DNA of 32,073 nucleotides, taken from contig CALXYN010000023.1 in the NCBI GenBank assembly GCA_944392975.1, forward strand, positions 1 through 32,073. Reading direction: 5' to 3'. Source of the stretch: an uncultured Spirochaetaceae bacterium (GTDB lineage Bacteria > Spirochaetota > Spirochaetia > Sphaerochaetales > Sphaerochaetaceae). Below the pieces are notes generated by a model. That model was not told the origin of the DNA. It searched no databases and saw nothing but the letters and a program-made list of their open reading frames with translations. A program made the translations under genes and the position numbers. Numbering within the stretch: position 1 is the stretch's first letter; the number at the start of each line of letters is the position of its first letter. Positions 15,619 to 22,491 of the stretch are shown piece after piece.

Positions 15619-15647
15619 ATTGTAACAGAATGGAGCATGCAGGTCGA
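15619..15647 (-). promoter_or_regulatory. Predicted leaderless promoter of hflK
   Basis: Minus-strand TCGACC (15642-15647) and TACAAT (15619-15624) are separated by 17 bp. Only 6 nt lie between the -10 and the ATG at 15612, so transcription should begin at or next to the start codon. There is no purine-rich SD in between. Confidence 0.6.
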
Positions 15648-15666
15648 GAAATTAACCGGGGGAGGG

Positions 15667-15696
15667 TTGCTGATGACACGTCCTCTGACGTATACT
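15667..15696 (+). promoter_or_regulatory. Predicted leaderless promoter of metG
   Basis: TTGCTG (15667-15672) and TATACT (15691-15696) are separated by 18 bp. Only 7 nt lie between the -10 and the ATG at 15704. No SD is present. Confidence 0.62.
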
Positions 15697-15703
15697 CGGT
15701 ACT

Positions 15704-17932
15704 ATGAAAAAAAGATTGATTACTTCGGCTTTGCCATATGTCAATAACATTCCGCACCTGGGAAATCTCATGCAGGTGCTTTCTGCGGATGTATTTGCAC
15801 GTTTCTGCCGGTCAAGAGGCTATGAAACGATGTATATCTGTGGAACGGATGAATATGGAACGGCAAGTGAGACAAGAGCTTTGCAGGAGGGTGTTACTCC
15901 ACGTGAACTCTGCGACCACTACCACGAAATTCATAAGAACATCTACAAATGGTTCAATATCTCATTTGATTATTTTGGACGTACAAGTACACCATTGCAG
16001 ACAGAGATAGTTCAGCACATCTTTTCGGAATGTGATAAAAATGGATACATTACAGAAAAGGAGACAGAACAGCTTTTCTGTCCTGATTGCAACCGCTTCC
16101 TTGCTGACAGATTTGTATCCGGAACATGTCCTCATTGCGGTTATGATGGTGCACGTGGTGACCAGTGTGAGAAATGTGGAACACTTCTGGATCCGACAGA
16201 ACTTGTAGATCCAAAATGCTCTGTCTGCGGGGCAACTCCAGTATTGAAGAAGACAAAGAATCTCTACATAAACCTGCCTAAGATTCTTCCGGTGTTCAAG
16301 GAGTGGATGGACAAGGCATCTATTGAAGGTTTCTGGGCAAAGAACGCAATTCAGATTACAGCCTCATGGCTTCGTGACGGATTGCAGGAACGCTGTATTA
16401 CACGCGATCTGAAGTGGGGTATTCCTGTCAACAAACCGGGTTATGAGGATAAAGTATTCTATGTCTGGTTTGATGCGCCTATAGGATATATCTCAATTAC
16501 TGCCAACAAGACTGAGAATTGGGAGTACTGGTGGCGGGATCCTGAAAATACAGAGCTTTATCAGTTCATAGGAAAGGATAATATTCCATTCCATACTGTT
16601 GTCTTCCCCTGTTCGCTTCTTGCCACAAAAGAGAAGTGGACAATGCTCTATCACATGTCTTCGACAGAGTATCTAAACTATGAGGGAGGCAAGTTCTCCA
16701 AGAGCAAGGGAATTGGAATTTTCGGCAACGATGTTGAGGAAACAGGAATTCCTGCAGATGTATGGCGCTTCTATATGTTCTACAACAGGCCTGAAAAGTC
16801 AGATTTCACATTCATGTGGTCAGATTTCCAGGATAAGGTGAATAAGGAACTTATTGGAAACCTTTCCAACCTCGTTAACCGCACACTTACTTTTGTGAAG
16901 AGATTCTACGACGGTCACATTGCTGAAGGAAATCTCGACAACAGTATTGTAGAAGCTGCAAAGGAAAAGGAAAAAATTATCACAGAGGCCCTTGAGAGAG
17001 CTGATGAGAGGGATGCTATCAGAGCTATCTTCGAACTTTCAGATATCGGAAACAAGGCATTCCAGGATGGAGAGCCATGGAAGATGAGAAAGGAGAATCC
17101 AGAGAGTGCAGAGATGCTTCTGAGAACACTTCTCTATCTCATTAGGGACCTTGCTGTGATGATCACACCTTATATGCCAGAAACCGGTGAGAGAATACTC
17201 TCATTCATCGGATCAGAAGGTGCTGACTGGAACACGGTTGGAAGCTTTGCAGGAAATATCGAAGTCAGAAATCCTGAGCTTCTTTTCCAGAAACTTGAGG
17301 ATGATCGTATTGCAGAACTCAGAGAGCGCTATTCTGGCTCGCAGCAAGAGCGTCTTGAAAGAGAAAAGACAGAAAAAGAAGGAAAGAAAATGGACGACAA
17401 CAATATTAAGAAAGAGGAAACTGTGAGTCTTTCAGATCAGTTTGCACGCAGGGTTATTCTGAAAGTTTCAAAGATTGTGAAGGTTGAGAAGCATCCAGGT
17501 GGAGATAAGCTTTATATTCTTACTCTTGACTGTGGCGAAGAGGAACCAAGGGTAATCGTATCTTCAATTGTTCCTTTCTACAGAGAGGATGAACTTCTTG
17601 GACGCAACATCGTACTTGTTTCCAATCTTAAACCGGCTAATTTCCGTGGTGTTAAGAGCCGTGGTATGCTTCTTGCTGCTTCTGATCCGACTGCAGAAGA
17701 CCTGCATTCAACATGTGAGCTTATCTTTGCTGATGATATCGAGCCGGGAACTGTTATAAAGGCTGAAGGTGAAGGCGAGGTTGAGAAGGTCACAACATAC
17801 ATAAAGCCTGATCATTTCTTCGCTCTTCCGATCAAGACAATCGATGGCTATGTGACTGTTGATGGCAAGAAACTCGGATATGATGGAAAATTTCTCCGTG
17901 TTTACAAATATGTCAATGGGAACGTTGGCTAG
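15704..17932 (+). CDS. metG: Methionyl-tRNA synthetase
   Basis: A 742-aa class I synthetase that charges tRNA-Met. The HIGH signature appears as PHLGN near residue 20 and KMSKS as KFSKS at 330-334. Four CxxC pairs between about residues 126 and 185 (CPDC, CPHC, CEKC, CSVC) form a two-zinc connective-peptide knuckle, as in the E. coli-type enzyme. The helical anticodon-binding domain ends with FQDGEPWKM. After a charged linker (about 545-575), a C-terminal EMAPII/Trbp111-like tRNA-binding OB domain follows (VEKHPGGDKLYILTLDCGEE, NLKPANFRGVKSRGMLLAASD), giving dimerisation and extra tRNA affinity. Its upstream region predicts a leaderless transcript. The CsoR-like gene follows after 9 bp. Confidence 0.96.
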   Translation: MKKRLITSALPYVNNIPHLGNLMQVLSADVFARFCRSRGYETMYICGTDEYGTASETRALQEGVTPRELCDHYHEIHKNIYKWFNISFDYFGRTSTPLQTEIVQHIFSECDKNGYITEKETEQLFCPDCNRFLADRFVSGTCPHCGYDGARGDQCEKCGTLLDPTELVDPKCSVCGATPVLKKTKNLYINLPKILPVFKEWMDKASIEGFWAKNAIQITASWLRDGLQERCITRDLKWGIPVNKPGYEDKVFYVWFDAPIGYISITANKTENWEYWWRDPENTELYQFIGKDNIPFHTVVFPCSLLATKEKWTMLYHMSSTEYLNYEGGKFSKSKGIGIFGNDVEETGIPADVWRFYMFYNRPEKSDFTFMWSDFQDKVNKELIGNLSNLVNRTLTFVKRFYDGHIAEGNLDNSIVEAAKEKEKIITEALERADERDAIRAIFELSDIGNKAFQDGEPWKMRKENPESAEMLLRTLLYLIRDLAVMITPYMPETGERILSFIGSEGADWNTVGSFAGNIEVRNPELLFQKLEDDRIAELRERYSGSQQERLEREKTEKEGKKMDDNNIKKEETVSLSDQFARRVILKVSKIVKVEKHPGGDKLYILTLDCGEEEPRVIVSSIVPFYREDELLGRNIVLVSNLKPANFRGVKSRGMLLAASDPTAEDLHSTCELIFADDIEPGTVIKAEGEGEVEKVTTYIKPDHFFALPIKTIDGYVTVDGKKLGYDGKFLRVYKYVNGNVG

Positions 17933-17941
17933 GAGGCGTCT

Positions 17942-18190
17942 ATGGCCCTAGATATCGATGCAGTACATGTCAGGCTAGCTAAGGCTCAGGGGCAGATTGC
18001 AGCTGTTGACCGGATGATATCATCCGGCGACAGCACTGAGCGTATTCTTGTTCAAATCAACGCTGCAAAATCCGCACTTCATAAAGTGGCTTTGCTGGTA
18101 GCAGAAGAAGCTGTTGCTGAGATGCTCGGTGATGAGGAAAAAGGCGAGGAGGCCAAAACCATTATCGAACGTTTTTCATCACTTCTTTGA
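17942..18190 (+). CDS. CsoR/RcnR-type (DUF156) small helical protein lacking metal ligands
   Basis: An 82-aa all-helical protein with the CsoR/RcnR layout: RLAKAQGQIAAVDRMISSG, then ILVQINAAKSALHKVALL. In this family these match the conserved RL.R.EGQv.gi.rMi and QI.A...AL segments. Canonical copper sensors use Cys-His-Cys. Here the aligned positions are T32, A57 and M61, and the protein has no cysteine at all; its only His residues are at 9 and 47. It may therefore be a ligand-free DNA-binding or structural homologue, or sense something else. The start follows AGGAGG. It is 9 bp after metG and converges on murD, overlapping its reconstructed 3' end by 12 bp. Confidence 0.75.
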   Translation: MALDIDAVHVRLAKAQGQIAAVDRMISSGDSTERILVQINAAKSALHKVALLVAEEAVAEMLGDEEKGEEAKTIIERFSSLL

Positions 18191-19480
18191 TAGCAGTTCT
18201 GTTACGGCACTGCGGAATGCAGAACCGCGTTCGAATTCATTTGTGAAATATTCGTTTGCATATGCACCCGGTGATAATAGTATTATCTCCGGGTTATCTC
18301 TTGCTCCTCTGTGATCAAGCGCTGTTTCATATGCCATTTCCACTGCCTCGTCCATTTTTTCATATGGTCAATTGAATATTAATCCTTCCCGATTGAGAAA
18401 TGGAAGGACTTTTTGTGAAAGACTTCCAAAGAGAATAGTAAGAGAAACAGCTTCATCCAAGGGCTGCATGAGCTGTGTAATATCCGTGTTGCTTTTATCC
18501 GTTCCACCTACAATCAGATGAACAGGTGTTCCTTTCATTCCCCGCATGGAAAATGCAACTGAAAGAGGAAGTACAGAAGAGGAATCGTTGATGAATGAGA
18601 TTCCTTTATTCACAGCAACAAGCTCAAGTCTGTTCGGTATGCCTTTGTACCCCCTGAACGCTTTTCCTATGTCTTTTTTCCTGAATCCCAGTGCCCTGAT
18701 GCATTCCCATGCAAGTTCTGTACCGGCTTTTGCACGGAAAGGATTTGTAAGAGATGGATAACCTTTTACTTTTGCTTTTGGAATGATTCCGGAAAAAAGC
18801 ATTTTCTCTCTTAGAAAACGGGGGATTATAAGTTTTCTTACCCATGGACCGATGAAAAGAGAACCTTCTGATGTCATGTCCAAGGGAGATGTCGGAATAG
18901 GAATCGTATCAGTTATTGCTGCTATATCGATACGTGGCCAGACATAACCAAGAGCCGAAGCTGTATCCTTTATCTGCCACATTGACATCTCGATGATTAC
19001 AGCATCATAGAGTTTGTCATCATTTTCGATTTCTGAAAGCAGATGAAATGCAGAGTACCCGAGGTTTTCTGAAAATGCAGCTTTCATGCCCAGTGAATTC
19101 AATGCATCGGCCAATGCGGAAGCAGTGCTTGTCTTTCCTTTTGAACCGGCAATGACAATACGGTGCATCCTCTCTGTCTTGGGATTTTCAAGGAGTGCTG
19201 CAATATCATTGGTGATATGCTTCGCCTTCTTTTTCACGAGGTAAGGAACCGGTACTCCTGGAACCTTGACAACAAGCTCTGCTTTCTCAACAGCATCCAT
19301 GAGCATATCTTTCGTGACGAAAACAGCTCCCTTCGATTCAAGAAGGTTGATTATCATCCTTTCATTCTCTCTGTTTTCAGAAGAACCGATGATTTCAACA
19401 CTGTGTCCAAGCTTGAGATAATATTCAGCTGCCTCTGCACCCCCGCCAGAGGACCCAAGGCCTAGGATAAGTACTCTCAC
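18179..19480 (-). pseudogene. murD: UDP-N-acetylmuramoyl-L-alanine--D-glutamate ligase with an in-frame TGA
   Basis: MurD adds D-Glu to UDP-MurNAc-L-Ala in cytoplasmic peptidoglycan synthesis. Reading from GTG at 19480, the Rossmann N-domain (VLILGLGSSGGGAEAAEYY), ATP-binding GSKGKTS (112-118), central-domain acids and the C-domain NDSSSVLPLS and VGGTDKSN are all present. Translation stops at TGA (18368-18370), codon 371. In the same frame 62 more codons continue (PYEKMDEAVEMAYETA..., then LLSPGAYANEYFTNEFERGSAF) to TGA at 18179-18181. They match the MurD C-terminus and restore the normal length of about 433 aa. The interrupted codon is probably an ancestral Gly (GGA). It may be a nonsense mutation, an assembly error or a readthrough site. 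TATACT lies 7 nt before the GTG, with no SD. Confidence 0.85.
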
Positions 19481-19487
19481 ATGATTA

Positions 19488-19493
19488 AGTATA
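19488..19493 (-). promoter_or_regulatory. Predicted -10 of a leaderless murD promoter
   Basis: Minus-strand TATACT lies 7 nt before the GTG start codon. The -35 position (TTTCAA, 17-bp spacing, 19511-19516) matches consensus only weakly. No SD is seen. Confidence 0.5.
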
Positions 19494-19601
19494 GACAGAA
19501 ATACTATGACTTGAAAGCAGAAAAACCAACTAGTGCAGTAGTGTAATATGACTAATTGATGAAAAATTGTGAAGCTGCATATTCTTTCCTCTTCAGGCTA
19601 C

Positions 19602-19630
19602 TTGACAGCAGAAAACGAAAAAAGCACAAT
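19602..19630 (+). promoter_or_regulatory. Promoter of the 29-aa basic protein gene
   Basis: A perfect TTGACA (19602-19607), a 17-bp spacer and CACAAT (19625-19630). The 5' leader would be about 37 nt and contains AAGGAG (19661-19666), 7 nt before the GTG. Confidence 0.65.
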
Positions 19631-19673
19631 AAACCGGTAATTACAAAATTCCATATGGATAAGGAGCAGCATT

Positions 19674-19763
19674 GTGCCTTGCGGAAAGAAAAGAAAGAAG
19701 CATAAGATAGCAACTCACAAGAGAAAGAAAAGACTCAGAATGAATAGACATAAGAAGAAATAA
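19674..19763 (+). CDS. AURKAIP1/COX24-domain (DUF1713) small basic ribosomal-type protein, 29 aa
   Basis: This 29-residue protein starts at GTG and reads PCGKKRKKHKIATHKRKK followed by RLRMNRHKKK. More than half of it is Lys, Arg or His. It matches the bacterial AURKAIP1/COX24 family (typical pattern PxGKKRKRHKxATHKRKKR), related to mitoribosomal mS38 and to the tiny bacterial proteins found in ribosome structures, such as bS22. A role as a structural ribosomal protein is likely. It has a complete expression unit: a strong -35 and matching -10, an AAGGAG SD at 7 nt, and an intrinsic terminator 20 bp after the stop. Its size makes it easy to overlook. Confidence 0.88.
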   Translation: MPCGKKRKKHKIATHKRKKRLRMNRHKKK

Positions 19764-19783
19764 TCTTCTTGCTATCTTGATTG

Positions 19784-19812
19784 CCACCGGTAGAGATATC
19801 GGTGGTTTTTTT
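19784..19812 (+). terminator. Intrinsic terminator of the 29-aa protein gene
   Basis: Arms 19784-19792 and 19797-19805 form a 9-bp stem (one G-T) capped by a GAGA tetraloop and followed by seven T. Confidence 0.9.
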
Positions 19813-19848
19813 GAATTAATATTGTCTCTGCATCTTTCCTGTATCAGC

Positions 19849-20601
19849 TTATTCTGGTTTCAGAACGGAATCTGGAAGCAATTTTCTAAGAGCCAGTTCT
19901 GCCATTTTCGCTCCAAATATTGCAGTAATGTATGGCAGTGATCCCAGCACAAGTCTTTTCCTTCCGTTCTCATCATTCTCAGCATCCGGATCTTCATCTG
20001 GCTGGATGTATTTGAAATTGACTTTTTCAGGGGAGAATATACACTCAATGCCTTTTCCGATTCCGTTCTTTCTGAGTCCTGAACGTACTTGTTTTGCAAG
20101 AGGGCAGCCCCATGTGTCCATGATGTCTCCTGACCTTATCAGGTAAGAGTCCTTTCTCAGTGCAGCTCCCATTGATGAGATTATTGGAATACTTTCTGTA
20201 TATGCCTTTGTGAGCAATGCAATTTTGTCCTTTACACTGTCAATGCAGTCCAGAACAATGTCTGTACCCTGAATTAAACTGCAGACATTTTCCTCTGTTA
20301 GTCTTTCTGTAATTGAATGGACATTGCAGTTCGGATTTATATCAAGAATACGTTTTTTCATCACCTCTGTTTTCAAACATCCGACAGTTGAATGCAGGGC
20401 GATGATCTGCCTGTTTATATTGCTTTCAGAAACAGTATCAAAATCTGCAATTGTTATTTCTCCGATACCACAGCGGACAAGCATTTCAATGGCATAACCG
20501 CCGACAGCACCAGCTCCTGCGACAAAGACCTTTTTCTCTGATAGTTTATTTACGTTGTTTTCTCCTATGAATCTGGCGATTCTCTGAAACTGCTTATCCA
20601 T
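19849..20601 (-). CDS. tcdA: tRNA threonylcarbamoyladenosine dehydratase (TcdA/CsdL, ThiF-type E1 family)
   Basis: A 250-aa E1-like adenylating enzyme (E. coli TcdA is 268 aa) that cyclises t6A37 to ct6A in ANN-decoding tRNAs. RIARFIGENNVNKLSEKKV leads into the nucleotide-binding GAGAVGG (29-35). IADFDTVSESNINRQ holds D53 and the Arg finger, LDCIDSVKDKI follows, and the TcdA-like stretch DTWGCPLAKQVRSGLRKNG is present. Architecture fits TcdA better than MoeB or ThiF, because no zinc CxxC pairs or thiocarboxylate partner genes are seen. The start follows AAGGAG and overlaps the TatD-like stop by 8 bp. Confidence 0.87.
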   Translation of the reverse strand: MDKQFQRIARFIGENNVNKLSEKKVFVAGAGAVGGYAIEMLVRCGIGEITIADFDTVSESNINRQIIALHSTVGCLKTEVMKKRILDINPNCNVHSITERLTEENVCSLIQGTDIVLDCIDSVKDKIALLTKAYTESIPIISSMGAALRKDSYLIRSGDIMDTWGCPLAKQVRSGLRKNGIGKGIECIFSPEKVNFKYIQPDEDPDAENDENGRKRLVLGSLPYITAIFGAKMAELALRKLLPDSVLKPE

Positions 20602-21208
20602 GTAGAAGCTCCTTCATGATTTCTTCTGTCCTTTTTCCTGTATCGAGACCAGTAAGTGCCATAAGATGGTGATTCCATTTCTCAAGTTCATTCATTTCCT
20701 TTTCTCCTGTCAGCATGTCTGTCTCGGTTACGAAGGGGAGTGTGAGAAGTGATGAGAAGTGCTTTGTGTTTACTGCACGAGGAGAGAGGGAAATAATTCC
20801 ACCAAGTCTGATGAATTCCTCCGCAGTTTCCCTAGAACCAGTGAACCCATGGATCATGAACTGATGAATGTCCATTTCTTTTATGATCTCAAGCACTTTT
20901 CCATACTCTCTCACAATATGAATAACAGCTATTTTGTCATATTCCCTGGCTATCGATAATGCTTTCCTGAAGATATGCTCCTGTCTCTCCATATCCGACC
21001 ACCTTCTGTCGAGACCTATTTCTCCGATATGGAATCCATTTGCTGCCGCTCTCTCCATGATTGAGAAATCAGGGGGTGTACTGCTTTCTGGAAGTGTTCC
21101 TATTGCCTTATACCTAAATGGGCATAGGTTGTCATAATCAGAAGTGCTTGCAGAACAGACAAATGCATTGTCGATAATTGCTTCTGGATGAGCATGTGCA
21201 TCAAACAT
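20594..21208 (-). CDS. TatD-like metal-dependent hydrolase, shortened
   Basis: A 204-aa TatD-family amidohydrolase-fold protein; family members are Mg-dependent DNases of about 255-265 aa. The expected metal ligands are visible: DAHAHP at the N-terminus, the Glu in GEIGLDRRW, the His in AVIHIVRE, the His in FMIHGFTGS and the Asp in TETDM. It is shorter than usual; the segment after ETD lacks the normal P.y...N.P motif and ends in a short helix. It may be a divergent TatD with an altered substrate. It is first in a two-gene operon with tcdA. TATATA lies 7 nt before the ATG and there is no SD, so a leaderless mRNA is predicted. Confidence 0.8.
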   Translation of the reverse strand: MFDAHAHPEAIIDNAFVCSASTSDYDNLCPFRYKAIGTLPESSTPPDFSIMERAAANGFHIGEIGLDRRWSDMERQEHIFRKALSIAREYDKIAVIHIVREYGKVLEIIKEMDIHQFMIHGFTGSRETAEEFIRLGGIISLSPRAVNTKHFSSLLTLPFVTETDMLTGEKEMNELEKWNHHLMALTGLDTGKRTEEIMKELLHG

Positions 21209-21215
21209 AATCTTA

Positions 21216-21245
21216 TATATACAACGATGAAGGCTGGAATGTCAG
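21216..21245 (-). promoter_or_regulatory. Predicted leaderless promoter of the tatD-like/tcdA operon
   Basis: Minus-strand CTGACA (21240-21245; 5 of 6 consensus bases) and TATATA (21216-21221) are separated by 18 bp. The -10 ends 7 nt before the ATG at 21208. Confidence 0.62.
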
Positions 21246-21249
21246 TAAA

Positions 21250-21277
21250 AGAAATCCTGCGCCGTAAAGCGCAGGAT
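21250..21277 (-). terminator. Intrinsic terminator of the lipoprotein gene
   Basis: A 9-bp perfect G+C-rich stem (21254-21262 with 21269-21277, core ATCCTGCGC) and a 6-nt loop. On the minus strand it is followed by TTCTTTTAC. It begins 20 bp beyond the lipoprotein stop. Confidence 0.75.
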
Positions 21278-21297
21278 CAGCTGAAGAGTATTCTTTC

Positions 21298-22290
21298 TTA
21301 TCTGTATTGGCGGCCGATTGCGACATTTTCCTCATCAATTCTCAGCGTGTATTCCGAGAAATGGTAATGGTCGTCATCATCACCAATAATGGAGCCATTG
21401 AAATAAATTGAATGGGCCTCTCCGTTTACAGTGTATTGACCCTCAATGGTCCCTTTGAAAGAAAAGTAGTCATCGTCCCACTTTTCACCTTCGTTTATCG
21501 TTGCATTAATTCTGACTTCTGACAGATTGATGTAAAGATGGTCATCAAGCTCGCTGAATCCCTTTATTGTTATATTTGCAACTGCGGTTTCATCATCTTC
21601 TCTTCTTGACAGATTGAAACTGCCATTTACCTCTCCGCCAAAAGGAAGAGGAAGTGCGTTGATTTTGACATCAGCTCCTATGACTTCGGTATCGTCATCG
21701 CCCCTTTCCTCGTAGCCAACTGTAACGGATCCAGTAAGCCATGGATTATTGATGATGTCATAATTTCCGGGACGTCTGTCTTCATATTTGTCTTCCAGCC
21801 AGTCCTCAAGAATTCCGTCATTCAGTTCATCGAGAGCCTCATCCATTCCCTTTAAAAATGCTCCAAATGCCTCTCTCTGGATTTTTGTCATTGTCTTCTT
21901 GATTTCTTCTTCAACCGGTTTGTCATTGATTGTTGCTTCCGTGCCTGATTGGGATGAGGTGAGACTGAATCTGAGTTCCTGTCCCGTTCCCTTTACTTTC
22001 ATTGTCAATTCTGCATTCAGGACAGTGCCGTTCTCATCTATTTCAAAATTTCCTGTTATGACAGTTCCATCATCTGCAGTGAAGGATTTGACTTCATATT
22101 TATTTGTAGCTATTTCCGTTACTCCTGCAGCATTTTTTTCTGCAGCGGAAACAGCTTCTGACATTGCCATTACAGCAGATGTGGCTACGGTCGTTTCTCC
22201 TGATGAAGAGGGAGTCTGTGAACAGCTTGTGAAAAGAAGTGCCATAAGGAGTAACCCTACGGCAGCAAAGATTGTTTGTTGTCGTTTCAT
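21298..22290 (-). CDS. Hypothetical secreted lipoprotein
   Basis: A 330-aa protein with a lipoprotein signal: MKRQQ, a hydrophobic run, then LLFTSC with the lipidated Cys at residue 23. The -3 Phe is loose by E. coli rules but acceptable for spirochaetal lipoboxes. A Ser/Thr/Ala-rich linker follows. The mature part is rich in Asp, Glu and Gly and looks all-beta, with recurring strand-like units such as GTIEGQYTVNGEAHSIYFNGSI and GEVNGSFNLSRRED. No catalytic motif is recognised. The ATG at 22290 follows AAAGGAG; an earlier ATG at 22341 would add 17 residues and spoil the signal peptide. It is a single gene with its own terminator, probably periplasmic or outer-membrane anchored. Confidence 0.8.
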   Translation of the reverse strand: MKRQQTIFAAVGLLLMALLFTSCSQTPSSSGETTVATSAVMAMSEAVSAAEKNAAGVTEIATNKYEVKSFTADDGTVITGNFEIDENGTVLNAELTMKVKGTGQELRFSLTSSQSGTEATINDKPVEEEIKKTMTKIQREAFGAFLKGMDEALDELNDGILEDWLEDKYEDRRPGNYDIINNPWLTGSVTVGYEERGDDDTEVIGADVKINALPLPFGGEVNGSFNLSRREDDETAVANITIKGFSELDDHLYINLSEVRINATINEGEKWDDDYFSFKGTIEGQYTVNGEAHSIYFNGSIIGDDDDHYHFSEYTLRIDEENVAIGRQYR

Positions 22291-22401
22291 TGTTTTTCTC
22301 CTTTCTGTGGTGATTATCGCATTGCAAAGCGGAAATGGCATTGCGAAAAACCGAACATTTCTCTCAGTTTTCCTTACATTTCCTTATGTTACAGAAAAGT
22401 A

Positions 22402-22430
22402 TTGACTTTAAGAGCTTCAAATGGTATAAA
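22402..22430 (+). promoter_or_regulatory. Promoter of the rpsF-ssb-rpsR operon
   Basis: TTGACT (22402-22407), a 17-bp spacer and TATAAA (22425-22430), with TGG immediately before the -10 (extended -10 type). The leader is about 55 nt. The -10 sits inside a palindrome, AATGGT-ATAA-ACCATT (22420-22435). Confidence 0.78.
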
Positions 22431-22444
22431 CCATTGACCTCTTT

Positions 22445-22464
22445 ATCCGGGCGTATGTCCGGAT
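22445..22464 (+). promoter_or_regulatory. Hairpin in the rpsF leader, candidate S6:S18 autoregulatory element
   Basis: ATCCGG pairs with CCGGAT around an 8-nt loop in the rpsF 5' leader, 20 nt before the AAGGAGG SD. The known S6:S18 leader motif uses a CCG-containing hairpin, so feedback by the S6-S18 complex is possible. The fit to that motif is not proven. Confidence 0.4.
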
Positions 22465-22491
22465 CGATTCTAAAGACCACAAGGAGGAACC

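Noticed and set aside
18368-18370. The murD TGA as selenocysteine or as a reassigned Trp codon
   Set aside because: The MurD family has no catalytic residue there, I see no SECIS-like hairpin just after it, and other genes here use TGA as a normal stop and TGG for Trp.
21788-22405. A 205-aa plus-strand frame opposite the lipoprotein gene
   Set aside because: It is a Ser/Val-rich mirror of the lipoprotein coding strand. The lipoprotein has a signal peptide, SD and terminator; this frame has none.
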